From: Simkaniaceae bacterium
GTDB lineage: Bacteria > Chlamydiota > Chlamydiia > Chlamydiales > Simkaniaceae
Assembly (NCBI GenBank): GCA_026708385.1
Contig: JAPOVA010000006.1
Location: forward strand, 1-40,951
Reading direction: 5' to 3'
Length of the DNA stretch: 40,951 nt
Positions 33,142 to 40,951 of the stretch are shown piece after piece. Made by a program: the position numbers and the translations under genes. The notes beneath the pieces are model-generated. The model was not told the DNA's origin. It worked only from the letters and a program-made list of their open reading frames with translations, and did no database searches. Position 1 is the first letter of the stretch. Each line of letters opens with the position of its first letter.

Positions 33142-34593
33142 GGGGTAGGCACGACCAAGGGCATGAGAAGAACATTGCTCGTCGATTACCGGGCCGGCCG
33201 TAGCACCGACGGAAGATGACGGCCCGTTGCGGTGCCTTTCGGCTACCGAATCGGTCGTGTGTTGCAAAACGGAATCGCGTTGTCGTTCTGCCCGGGTATT
33301 TGCAAGCGGACCCGGTCGCGGGTCCGGCACCCGAGAAGTGTTGACTCGGCGCACACGGACACTCGGAGAAGTCGTCCGTGAACTTGTCGGCTTTTCCAGT
33401 TCCTTTTTGAGGATATTGAAAATCGGGTTATCTCTTCGGAGTGCGTCGAGATCGGCATAATTCTCAACCGCATCCCGATATCGCCGGTGGAGAAGTTGTC
33501 CGGCTCCCAACTCATAGTCCATGCCATCCCAACTATCTTCTCTAAATGCGTAAAATGCCCAGTGCCACTTATTGTCATTAAAGATACGAATTAAATGCGA
33601 GAGATATTTATCGGCTCCGACAGCTGTTCGACGGCATCCGAATTCACCTACCAAGATGCGAGACGACGGAATGGCAAACTGCTTTTGCCATAGCAGGACC
33701 GGTCGGAAAAATTGCTCCAAAGCTTTCCCGTCCCAATAGGTCGCACCCCGAGAATCGGGCCGATCCGGATCACACTCGGATGGAGGGATAGGCCCCGGAT
33801 AGGAGAACCTCTTACCCTTGATCACCCTGTCCGAGGTATACACATAGGGTTCATACATATGAAAGGAATAAAGAATGTTATCATCATCTATGGGCGTGAG
33901 ATAACTGATAGCTCCCGGTGTTGCATACAACCCGACATCGATAACGATGGGCATGGAAGGATCCACTTCACGAATGGCGCTTACTATCTCTCTATAAAAA
34001 ACATTGAGATCAGCCGGTGAATCCTTGATCGTATCGTACCATTTCCTAAAATCTACTTCCATGTAATCATGAATACCGAATAAGCACTCGGGATGTGGTT
34101 CATTTAAAATATTATACCCGACAACAGCGGGGTGGCCTTGTAACTCCTTTGCCAAGGCCTTCCAAAAAGAAGCAGCTTGGTTCTGATAGTCTCTTTGTTG
34201 CCAAATTCTTAAATCTCTTTTGCCATCATTATTCTGTTTCCACCTTGAACCGGGCAAAGACAAAAGTGTAATAACAACTTTAATGTCATTGCGTTGAGCT
34301 TGGTCTAGGGTGTTTTTCAATATTTTTAGGTCGGATCGAGGAATTTCCGTAAACGAATCGGCATTACCGATTAAAAAATCTCTTTGTTCACAGTTCCATT
34401 TATCCGGAGCCAACCGGGCAAAGCGTATGCCCGTTTTTTTTGCCGCTACAAACCATTCCTCGGAGGGGACTCGGTTAAAATAATTTGCCCCTTTACGTTG
34501 CACGTTCCAATAGTCCATCTTATTCTCAACCGCGACGCCCGGACAAAAGTGACAACAAACCAAAAGACAAAGCATACGGCAGAACTGCCTCAT
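33103..34593 (-). CDS. GH5 (cellulase-type) glycoside hydrolase, exported, 496 aa
   Basis: The ATG at 34593 follows AGAGGA and begins a signal peptide (MRQFCRMLCLLVCCHFCPGV), so the longer frame to 34812 is rejected. The catalytic domain (about 28-400) is a TIM barrel of family GH5: acid/base Glu165 in NILNEPH, His245 and Tyr247 in SFHMYEP, nucleophile Glu317 in ILVGEFGC, and Trp345 in the last strand. It should cleave beta-1,4-linked glucans or related polysaccharides outside the cytoplasm; the substrate cannot be told. The last 95 residues are low-complexity Ser/Arg/Pro and probably not part of the enzyme. The catalytic part is visibly richer in A+T than its neighbours, and the gene lies antisense between two ANK paralogs. 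Horizontal acquisition is likely. Confidence 0.85.
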   Translation of the reverse strand: MRQFCRMLCLLVCCHFCPGVAVENKMDYWNVQRKGANYFNRVPSEEWFVAAKKTGIRFARLAPDKWNCEQRDFLIGNADSFTEIPRSDLKILKNTLDQAQRNDIKVVITLLSLPGSRWKQNNDGKRDLRIWQQRDYQNQAASFWKALAKELQGHPAVVGYNILNEPHPECLFGIHDYMEVDFRKWYDTIKDSPADLNVFYREIVSAIREVDPSMPIVIDVGLYATPGAISYLTPIDDDNILYSFHMYEPYVYTSDRVIKGKRFSYPGPIPPSECDPDRPDSRGATYWDGKALEQFFRPVLLWQKQFAIPSSRILVGEFGCRRTAVGADKYLSHLIRIFNDNKWHWAFYAFREDSWDGMDYELGAGQLLHRRYRDAVENYADLDALRRDNPIFNILKKELEKPTSSRTTSPSVRVRRVNTSRVPDPRPGPLANTRAERQRDSVLQHTTDSVAERHRNGPSSSVGATAGPVIDEQCSSHALGRAYPLKPTGLPHAHSQ

Positions 34594-34719
34594 GATGTTT
34601 TCTTCCTCTTTCCCGAATGCCGGAGCAATCCGTACACGCTCTCGGGCCAGAGTACTCGATCGAAAAGCACTTCTCAAGTATGTTTTTACAAGCGGTTCCG
34701 GATACCCGTACGATTTCGG

Positions 34720-34749
34720 TTGCCATCCGATCGAATCGTGTGCTAAAGT
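34720..34749 (+). promoter_or_regulatory. Promoter element of ANK copy D
   Basis: TTGCCA, 18 bases and TAAAGT, preceded by ACCCGTACGATTTCGG. It lies in the divergent region upstream of the GH5 gene. Confidence 0.5.
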
Positions 34750-34792
34750 GGCCGGCAACTTTACCTCTAAGGGTGCAAAAAAGGAGGAGATG

Positions 34793-36373
34793 GTGAGCGC
34801 CTCACCCGCCACAACGTTTCTCGCGGAAGAACCGGTCGGTTACGTCGCGAACACCGCGGGAGAGGATGCGAAGTCTTCTTCCGTTTCCGTGCGCATGGCT
34901 TCCGTGCGCGCGATGATACGCGGGACGACTCCGGTGGAGCCGAATCCTACGGGAGCACCCTCTAAGAAACCCGACAGCATCCTCTCTCTCCTAAGAGGAA
35001 AGGACGATGCGCTCGAGATCCGCTTAGCGACGCTTATGCATTGCAAGATTGCCAAGGATCGTGCAATCGCCGAAGCAGATCGAGCCGGTCGGGGCGATAC
35101 GCCACTTACCTCTGCGATCACCATGTCGAGGCAAACCCGTTCCCGAGGGCCGTGCAACGCTCTCTGCCTTCGCGGTGTGGTACGAAGTCGGATCAACCTA
35201 GGTGCCAAAGAGATTGGGGGTCGCACTCCTCTGCATTGCGTGGTGATTGCGGGGATGACCGATGTGGCGGAACGACTACTCGCCGTGGAGACGGACACCG
35301 ATCCCAATGCCGGAGATGACGGGGGATACGCCCCTTTACACTACGCGGTGGACCAAGGTCTGGCCGGTATGGTGGAGGTACTCTTTGCGCGGGAGGGTAT
35401 CGACCCCAATCCCCGAGATAACGGAGGGAACACTCCTTTGCACCATGCGGTACGGGAGGGTCGAGTCGATATGGTGAGATCACTCCTAGGGCGGAGAGGC
35501 ACGGACCCCGATATCGGAAATGATAAGGGGCAAACCCCTTTGCATCTTGCAGCGAGGTCGGGTCAAGTCGATATGGTGAGGATGTTCGTCGATCGGAGAG
35601 ATGTTCGTCTCGACGCCAAGGATGGTGACGGAATGACTCCTTTACATCTTGCAGTGCTGTCGGGTCGGACCGATGTGGTGAGAGTGTTCACCGAGCGGAC
35701 GGAGATCAACCTCAATCCCGAAGAGAATGAAGGATACACCCCTTTGCACTATGCGGTAATGGGAAATCAGGCCGATATGGTGAAGCTATTCCTCGATATT
35801 GAAAGAGTGAAACCTAACGTTTGGGAACATACGAAAAGGCTTTCTCCTTTACATTTCACGGCAAGAACCGGTGCGGTCGACGTGATACGATTGTTCATTG
35901 TCAGGGGAGACGCCGACCTCAATATCAAGAGTCGTGGTGGGGTAACCCCCCTGCACCTTATGGCGCGGAAAGGTCAAGTCGACGCGGTGAAACTGTTCGT
36001 TAACCAAGAGAAAGTGGAGACGAATGCCGAAACCGAATCCAAGGTCACTCCCCTGCATTGTGCGGCAAGGGGGGGGCACATCGATGTAGTAAGGGTGCTT
36101 ATCGAGCAAGGACGCGCTGACATCAATGCCGAGGATAACAGGAGGTGTACCCCCTTACACCGCGCGGCAATGGGAGGACACATCGGTGTGGTGAGGTTAC
36201 TCGTCGATCAGCAAGGAATCGACATCAATGCCACGTGCGACGGCCTGTTCACTCCTTTGATGTGTGCATATATGGCAGGACACACCGAGATAGCGATGTT
36301 CCTCCTGGCGCGAGGGGGGGTCTTGCCTTCCGTCTCCATCTCCGGAGCATTCTCGGTTACCCCCCCCTCCTGA
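34793..36373 (+). CDS. Ankyrin-repeat protein, 526 aa (copy D)
   Basis: The frame is open from 34592 but crosses the promoter. The GTG at 34793 aligns with the paralog starts and follows AAGGAGG by 5 bases; an ATG one codon upstream is an alternative. The shared N-terminal box is diverged (VSASPATTFLAEEPVGY). The second box (LLRGKDDALEIRLATLMHCK) lies near residue 65. About twelve ankyrin units run from about residue 138 to 515, several near consensus (NDKGQTPLHLAARSGQVDMV). The cap DGLFTPLMCAYMAGHTEIAM precedes a short hydrophobic-Ser tail. Unlike copies A-C it has a normal Shine-Dalgarno rather than a poly-G tract. Confidence 0.85.
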   Translation: MSASPATTFLAEEPVGYVANTAGEDAKSSSVSVRMASVRAMIRGTTPVEPNPTGAPSKKPDSILSLLRGKDDALEIRLATLMHCKIAKDRAIAEADRAGRGDTPLTSAITMSRQTRSRGPCNALCLRGVVRSRINLGAKEIGGRTPLHCVVIAGMTDVAERLLAVETDTDPNAGDDGGYAPLHYAVDQGLAGMVEVLFAREGIDPNPRDNGGNTPLHHAVREGRVDMVRSLLGRRGTDPDIGNDKGQTPLHLAARSGQVDMVRMFVDRRDVRLDAKDGDGMTPLHLAVLSGRTDVVRVFTERTEINLNPEENEGYTPLHYAVMGNQADMVKLFLDIERVKPNVWEHTKRLSPLHFTARTGAVDVIRLFIVRGDADLNIKSRGGVTPLHLMARKGQVDAVKLFVNQEKVETNAETESKVTPLHCAARGGHIDVVRVLIEQGRADINAEDNRRCTPLHRAAMGGHIGVVRLLVDQQGIDINATCDGLFTPLMCAYMAGHTEIAMFLLARGGVLPSVSISGAFSVTPPS

Positions 36374-36409
36374 AGCCGTCTCAACCATAACTTCTCCGTG
36401 ATCTTTGAC

Positions 36410-36625
36410 ACACGGAATCGGCCGACCGTCAGCCGGATACCGTGCTCGGAAGCTTCCGACACCGTGGTTTTGCGTAGTGCAAGCGTCTCTTGACTCGCAA
36501 ATGCCATCAATCGTACCATGGGGGTCCCGGATTCGCTCACAAGTTGTGGTTAATATTGACATAGGAGCGCAATAGAGAGGGGCACAACGGGCCCTTTTTC
36601 GTACGGTGTTTATTCGATACGGGGG
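36410..36625 (-). pseudogene. Broken copy of the small hypothetical ORF at 2882-3190
   Basis: On the minus strand LRSYVNINHNL is followed by a stop, and in a neighbouring frame SGTPM...FASQETLALRKTTVSE, then ASEHGI. These correspond in order to parts of the 102-aa ORF at 2882-3190. DNA landmarks (GGGCCCTTT, TTTATTCG.TAC, CTCCGACACC or TTCCGACACC) align as well. Confidence 0.45.
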
Positions 36626-36631
36626 ACCGGT

Positions 36632-36757
36632 GTTGTGGTGGCGTTGCTCACCGCGCAGGGGGGGACCGACCCCGATCCCGAGAATAACGAAGGGCGCGCC
36701 CCTCTACGTTACCCGGTAACGGGCAGTTGAGCCGGTATGGTAGAGCTACTCCTCTGA
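36632..36757 (+). pseudogene. Ankyrin-repeat gene remnant
   Basis: The frame reads VVVALLTAQGGTDPDPENNE, then GRAPLRYPVTGS, a stop, and AGMVELLL with another stop. These are one and a half ankyrin units of the plus-strand family type with in-frame stops. A possible start-like sequence of the same family (ATGGTGAGTATGCC behind AAGAGAAG) follows at about 36771, but its frame closes after 41 codons. Confidence 0.55.
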
Positions 36758-37049
36758 GAGGTAAGAGAAGATGGTGAGTATGCCCGTTATCCGCTACCGG
36801 ATTCTCCGCAGAAATGGGGTGCGGAATGTCCCTTCTCAAAAGGTGCGTGCCTCAGTCCGTGCACGGGGTCTCTCATGTTCACGGCCGGCGTAAACGGACA
36901 TCGCACCGCCGTTCCGCTTCGTGAAGCGGTCGCCGGAGAACTACGGGGCGATACCTCTTTCCGTCTACGCGAACATGGCGGTGCATTCGAGGTTACTTCG
37001 GTAGCTCTCGTGCCCCCCACTACGTCGCTGATGAGACCCGCTTAGTGCA
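36758..37049. other. Intergenic region upstream of the oxidoreductase gene
   Basis: Contains the weak 41-codon frame mentioned for the ANK remnant (from 36771) and otherwise nothing I can assign. No clear promoter for the gene at 37050 was found. Confidence 0.3.
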
Positions 37050-38057
37050 ATGAGAGGTCCGAGAGTAGCCGTTATCGGAGCCGGACTCTCCGGATTGGGT
37101 GCTACCCACCACCTCTTGCGCGTGGGGTGTGAAGTGACCCTCTTTGAACAAGAAGGGGTGGGCAAGGGAACATCGGCCGTGGCAACGGGGCTTGTTCATC
37201 CGTGTAGGGGGATGCCCTTCGCCGACGCAGGCATGAGGGAGACGAAGGTGCTCCTGCAAGAGGCCGCATCCGCTTTGGGTAGATCTCCCGTCATCTCCGG
37301 GGGAATCGTACGTCTTGCCATGGAAGGGAAAAGGGAGCAGACTCTACTGCGAACAATCTTGCAGCGAGCCGATTGCCGTCCCGTGGAAGGGGGGGGGTGC
37401 TTTCCGGGTTTTTCGGGAGCCCGTATCGGGAGCGGCCTCACGATCGATGTTCCCCTCTATTTGCAAGGGCTGTTCCTCTCTTCTCTCGGATCGGGTCTTC
37501 GTTTTACGAACAGGCGGGTATGTCCCCTTTCCCTATCTCCCGATTTCGATCAGGTAGTGATGGCAACGGGAGGTGATGTGTTGCGATCGGAACGTACTCG
37601 TCCGCTTCTCCGAAATACCTTGAGCGAAAACAAGGGGCAGGTCCTCCTCTGCGCTTCCCCTTCACCCTTCAGGTTACCGGAAAGTGTCATCGGCAAGGGG
37701 TATGTCGCCGTAACATCGGACCCGGATCGCTTTATTTTCGGGGCGACCTATGAGAAGACTTTCCCCGATCGATCCCCTTGCATACGCAAGGCAAAAGAGG
37801 TCATCTTCAGCAAGGTCGGCCGGTTTTTTCCCGGTTGCACCCTCTTTTCCGTCCTTGACTGTCTCGCGGGAATTCGGGTACACAGGAGGAGGGTGCGCTT
37901 ACCTCTGATAGGCCGATTGCGAAAAAACGTGTGGATCATTACGGCAATGGGTTCGTTCGGACTGCTGTATCATGCCTTTACCGGCAAAACGCTCGCCATC
38001 GCCATTAAGGAAGGGCGAGAGGAAGAGATACCCGAAGCATTGAGGTTATGCCGATAG
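37050..38057 (+). CDS. FAD-dependent DAO-family oxidoreductase (DadA/MnmC-C type), 335 aa
   Basis: The N-terminal Rossmann fold has the FAD-binding GAGLSG at residues 10-15 (VAVIGAGLSGLGATHHLL), followed by an acidic strand end (VTLFEQE). The C-terminus has the typical late FAD contact (IRVHRRRVRLPLIGRL...NVWIITAMGSFGLLYHAF). The family oxidises amines or amino acids, donating electrons to FAD. The substrate is uncertain; the length and sequence fit a small DAO protein of chlamydiae once annotated as D-amino acid dehydrogenase. The final codons overlap an ATG that begins like the phnP-like gene (MPI), showing that the two genes were once adjacent. The last 252 bp are duplicated at 38520-38772. 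No strong Shine-Dalgarno is seen. Confidence 0.75.
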   Translation: MRGPRVAVIGAGLSGLGATHHLLRVGCEVTLFEQEGVGKGTSAVATGLVHPCRGMPFADAGMRETKVLLQEAASALGRSPVISGGIVRLAMEGKREQTLLRTILQRADCRPVEGGGCFPGFSGARIGSGLTIDVPLYLQGLFLSSLGSGLRFTNRRVCPLSLSPDFDQVVMATGGDVLRSERTRPLLRNTLSENKGQVLLCASPSPFRLPESVIGKGYVAVTSDPDRFIFGATYEKTFPDRSPCIRKAKEVIFSKVGRFFPGCTLFSVLDCLAGIRVHRRRVRLPLIGRLRKNVWIITAMGSFGLLYHAFTGKTLAIAIKEGREEEIPEALRLCR

Positions 38058-38187
38058 GTAGCTTGGCGCTGATAGTTCTTCGTACCTTGATCAACGAGCC
38101 CGGCTACATATTCGAGCAGGTATTCGTGGTTGCGGGGGCAAAGAAAGCTTTGTTTGCGCAGTGGATCCGGTACCCGTGCGATTTCGA

Positions 38188-38216
38188 TTGTCATCATATC
38201 CGTCGTGTGCCGGGAT
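38188..38216 (+). promoter_or_regulatory. Orphan copy of the ANK promoter element
   Basis: TTGTCA, 17 bases and CGGGAT with the family's flanking bases (CCCGTGCGATTTCGA). It stands before the ANK remnant at 38240, so it is probably a relic. Confidence 0.4.
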
Positions 38217-38239
38217 GGGACGTCACGGTGGGCTTTTTC

Positions 38240-38519
38240 TTGGCACCGTGAGCAGAAAACGCCAAGGATGATGCCGGGGATGATGTAGGTTGCATGCCTC
38301 TACGTTACGCGTCAACGGAAGGACATGTCGATGTAGTGAAATGTTCATCGATCAGCTGTGAGTCGACCTCAATTCGGAATGTGGCGGTAGCGTGCTCGCT
38401 CCTTTGGTTTGTGCAATAGTGACGGGGCGCTTCGATATGGCTGTGCTCCTCGCCGATCACAAAAGGGTATCGTGGGACAACACGGGGAAGGGCAACATCC
38501 TTCAAAGGAAAGGATCCTC
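38240..38519 (+). pseudogene. ANK gene remnant (last unit and cap) fused to a duplicated oxidoreductase 3' end
   Basis: One frame reads NAKDDAGDDVGCMPLRYAST, then EGHVDVVK. After a frame change come FIDQL, a stop, VDLNSECGGSVLAPLVCAIV, TGRFDMAVLLADHKR. These are the final ankyrin units and C-terminal cap of the plus-strand family. The last open frame (from 38392) runs straight into the duplicated oxidoreductase sequence. Internal repeats and the N-terminal box are missing. Confidence 0.6.
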
Positions 38520-38772
38520 TTCAACGGGGTCGGCCGGGTTTTTTCCCGATCGTACCCTCTTTTCCGTCCTTGACTGTCTCGCGGAAACTCGGGTACATAG
38601 GAGGAAGGTGCGACTACCTCAGGTAGGCCGGTTGCGGAAAAACGTGTGGATCATTACGGCAATGAGTTTGTTCGGACTGCCTTGTCATCCCTTGACCGGA
38701 GAAACGCTCGCCGTCGCCATTAAGGAAGAGCGAGAGAAAGAGATACCCGAAGCACTGAGACTATGCCGATAA
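38520..38772 (+). repeat. Direct duplicate of the 3' end of the oxidoreductase gene
   Basis: This stretch matches 37806-38057 closely from TTCA..GGGTCGGCC or its counterpart to the final ATGCCGATA. The translated C-terminus (FFPDRTLFSVLDCLAETRVH, then VRLPQVGRLRKNVWIITAM) parallels the intact gene. A single base is gained near 38535. The copy ends inside the start of the phnP-like gene, as the original must have done. Confidence 0.75.
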
Positions 38773-39533
38773 GAGCGCGATTTCTGGGAACGGGAGCTTC
38801 CGCGGGGGTACCCGTGGTAGGGTGTGGGTGCACCGTTTGTCAACAAGCACGGAAGGAAGATTCGGGGAGGATGCGTCCTTCCCTTCTACTTACGGTGGAA
38901 GGGCGGCGTTTTCTCATCGACGCGGGACCCGAGTTTCGCATACAGGCGCTCCGGTACGGTGTAGAATTCCTTGACGGAGTGATCCTTACCCACAGTCACT
39001 ACGACCACGTAGGGGGGATCGACGACTTACGCATCTTTTCCTTTCATAATAGAAAGCCCTTGCCCTGCCTCCTTTCCCGGGAGACGTTTGACGACATATC
39101 TCGTAAATACGGCTACTTGACAAACGAAACGTCGTCCGGCATAGCCCGATTCGCGTTCCGAGTGCTTCCGGAAGAGAGAGGAAAAGAATTCTTCGGTGGC
39201 ATACCGGTTCACTACTTCAGCTACCGACAAAAGAAGATGAAGGTGACGGGAATCCGGGTTGGCCATTTAGCCTACGTCGTCGACATCCTAACCTACGAAG
39301 AACATCTCTTCACCCACCTCAAAGGGGTAACGACCCTGATCATAGATGGCATGGCGTGGGAAAGAAAGGATGGCCATCTGGGCATCTCGGAAATCATCCC
39401 GCTCGTAAAAACGTGTGGTATAGAGAGAACTTTTCTCACACACATCTCGCACGAAGTCGACCCGATCTCATGCACCGAACGTCTTCCGGAGGGAATGGTC
39501 TTTGCGTACGACGGCCTCGAGGTGGAAGTGTGA
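38763..39533 (+). CDS. MBL-fold metal-dependent hydrolase (PhnP-like), 256 aa
   Basis: A metallo-beta-lactamase-fold hydrolase. The N-terminus has GTGASAGVPVVGCGCTVC, including cysteines 21, 23 and 26 as in PhnP-type enzymes. The metal-binding HxHxDH is at 77-82 (THSHYDHVGG), and the C-terminal histidine motif is THISHEVDP. PhnP is a cyclic phosphodiesterase in E. coli, but chlamydiae lack a phosphonate operon, so the substrate here is unknown. The start ATG overlaps the end of the duplicated oxidoreductase fragment, and the stop TGA overlaps the hflX start by one base, so translation is probably coupled. As I recall, this pair is adjacent in Chlamydia too. Confidence 0.85.
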   Translation: MPIRARFLGTGASAGVPVVGCGCTVCQQARKEDSGRMRPSLLLTVEGRRFLIDAGPEFRIQALRYGVEFLDGVILTHSHYDHVGGIDDLRIFSFHNRKPLPCLLSRETFDDISRKYGYLTNETSSGIARFAFRVLPEERGKEFFGGIPVHYFSYRQKKMKVTGIRVGHLAYVVDILTYEEHLFTHLKGVTTLIIDGMAWERKDGHLGISEIIPLVKTCGIERTFLTHISHEVDPISCTERLPEGMVFAYDGLEVEV

Positions 39534-40828
39534 TGGAGGAGAGGCTCTACGAAGATGTCCGGTATGACATCGGAAAGCACGATCGTGTTTTGTTGATCGG
39601 TACCCATACGACAACGGAAACCCGAGCCCTCTCCAAGGAACATCTCGACGAACTCGAGATGCTTGCGGAGACCTACGGCTTTGAAGTGGTCGCTAAAGAG
39701 TCGATCCCTCTTAGAAAAATCGACATCTCCACATATATCGGCAAGGGGAAATCGGAAGAGCTCATAGCCCGTTTTAAGGAGGTCGAAGCCGATCTCGTGC
39801 TCTTTGATGACGAACTCTCCCCCGGCCAGGAGCGCAATCTGGAAAAAGCGTTCAACGCCCCCGTAATCGACAGAACGGAACTGATCTTGGAGATCTTCCA
39901 CCGGCATGCACGCACGAAAGAGGCAAAGTTGCAGGTGGAACTTGCGCAAAGCTCTTACCGGCTACCCCGTTTGAAACGACTTTGGACCCATCTATCGAGG
40001 CAGGTGGCAAGCGGCAAGGGATTTTTGAAGGGCGAAGGGGAAAGGCAGATCGAGTTGGATCGGCGTCTCGTACGTGCAAAGATCACCCGGTTGAAGCGGG
40101 AACTGCACCTTATCGAACGGAGGCGGAGTGTACGTCGAAAGGCTCGCCTTCGCTCTCGTGTGCCCACATTCGCCATCGTCGGCTATACCAATAGCGGAAA
40201 ATCGACGTTACTGCGTGCATTAACTCACGCGGACGTCTTGGTGGAAGACAAACTATTTGCCACACTCGATACGAAGACCTGCAGATTTACCCTACCGAAC
40301 GGCCGGGAAGCACTCTTGGTCGATACGGTCGGATTTATCCGGAAAATCCCCCACACGATCGTAGCGGCATTTCGCAGTACGCTGGAAGAGGCGCTACACA
40401 CCGACGTATTGATTCGACTGGTCGATGTGAGTCATCCGGCCGTACACGAACACGTAGCCGCAACGGACGGGGTATTACGGGAACTCGGAGCGCAGGACAA
40501 ACGAACGATCACCGTTCTGAATAAAATCGACCTGCTCGAAGATCGGTCGATCTCGGGTCGGTTCAAGCTCACCTACCCACGCGTCGTGGCCGTTTCGGCA
40601 ACCGAGGGGACGGGACTCGACGAACTTGCCGACGTGATGATCGAGACCCTCGCCGAACAGAGAGAGAGGGTCCGCCTCCGGATTCCGCAGAAAGAGTATG
40701 TCGTCTTCGGTAAATTGGCCGAAGAGGGACATATCCTCTATAAAGCATTCGAGGACAATGACATTCTCGTCGATGTGGAGATCCCCCCCTCTTTACGGGG
40801 TGTTGCCGAGCCCTTCCGGATCGTATAG
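39533..40828 (+). CDS. hflX: GTPase HflX, 431 aa
   Basis: A ribosome-binding GTPase that splits or rescues stalled ribosomes. The N-terminal HflX domain has the glycine-rich segment TYIGKGKSEEL (about 68-77) and the coiled-coil region with GEGERQIELDRR (about 167-178). The G domain has G1 GYTNSGKST (217-225), G3 DTVGF (264-268), G4 NKID (330-333) and G5 SAT (355-357). The length is typical. The longer open frame back to 39356 lies inside the phnP-like gene; the ATG at 39533, overlapping that gene's stop (TGATG), is the right start and indicates an operon. Confidence 0.93.
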   Translation: MEERLYEDVRYDIGKHDRVLLIGTHTTTETRALSKEHLDELEMLAETYGFEVVAKESIPLRKIDISTYIGKGKSEELIARFKEVEADLVLFDDELSPGQERNLEKAFNAPVIDRTELILEIFHRHARTKEAKLQVELAQSSYRLPRLKRLWTHLSRQVASGKGFLKGEGERQIELDRRLVRAKITRLKRELHLIERRRSVRRKARLRSRVPTFAIVGYTNSGKSTLLRALTHADVLVEDKLFATLDTKTCRFTLPNGREALLVDTVGFIRKIPHTIVAAFRSTLEEALHTDVLIRLVDVSHPAVHEHVAATDGVLRELGAQDKRTITVLNKIDLLEDRSISGRFKLTYPRVVAVSATEGTGLDELADVMIETLAEQRERVRLRIPQKEYVVFGKLAEEGHILYKAFEDNDILVDVEIPPSLRGVAEPFRIV

Positions 40829-40877
40829 CCTCCGGTACGCGCATACACCCGGGAAGGGGTGACCCGCGTCTCCTTTC

Positions 40878-40951
40878 ATGCAAGAGTTTCGTACGCGTGA
40901 CGCAACGGCAACGCTTCTCAGGAACCTACCCCCTCATCTTGAGAGCGCAAG
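40878..40951 (+). CDS. Possible 5' end of another gene (partial)
   Basis: The frame from ATG at 40878 begins MQEFRTRDATATLLRNLPPH and is still open at the edge of the window. No close Shine-Dalgarno is seen, and an in-frame stop lies 18 bases upstream. The product looks like natural protein but is too short to identify. Confidence 0.3.
   Translation, partial: MQEFRTRDATATLLRNLPPHLESA

Overview
The window looks like the chromosome of an obligate intracellular, Chlamydiae-like bacterium with a fairly high-GC genome. No rRNA or marker gene is present, so this rests on content. An MBL-fold phnP-like gene overlaps hflX by one base, an arrangement I recall from Chlamydia. There is an unusually dense set of ankyrin-repeat (ANK) genes and several small proteins with inclusion-membrane-protein-like hydrophobic blocks. 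A 2947-residue protein carries a helicase-like core of the DUF3638 type.

Layout. (1) 1-10.6 kb: minus-strand ANK genes (a left-edge fragment, then 884, 585 and about 628 aa). They have AT-rich leaders and recognisable sigma70-type promoters. Between them lie small hypothetical genes: a ribbon-helix-helix-like protein, a Gly/Ala-rich membrane protein and its broken copy. (2) 10.6-11.8 kb: two small exported proteins. (3) 12.0-22.1 kb: the giant protein and a 368-aa protein with a GH95-like tail. (4) 22.3-27.3 kb: a 310-aa ANK protein, a putative Inc-like protein, mtaB (tRNA-modifying methylthiotransferase) and a second putative Inc-like protein with a repeated tail. (5) 27.5-36.4 kb: four plus-strand ANK paralogs (585, 562, 518, 526 aa). 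They share an N-terminal signature, a promoter-type upstream element and, in three, a poly-G tract in place of a normal Shine-Dalgarno. A GH5 cellulase-like gene lies antisense between the third and fourth and looks AT-richer. (6) 36.4-38.7 kb: decayed ANK pieces and a DadA/DAO-type oxidoreductase whose 3' end is duplicated. (7) 38.8-40.9 kb: phnP-like, hflX and the possible start of another gene.

The main theme is an expanding and decaying family of ANK cassettes. Pieces of neighbouring genes (mtaB, the oxidoreductase, the 310-aa ANK gene, a small hypothetical gene) occur as extra, degenerate copies beside the cassettes. This suggests spread by local duplication and recombination; I saw no transposase, integrase, CRISPR array, tRNA or rRNA. 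By analogy with known intracellular bacteria, the ANK, Inc-like and giant proteins would be candidate host-directed effectors, while mtaB, hflX and the phnP-like gene are housekeeping.
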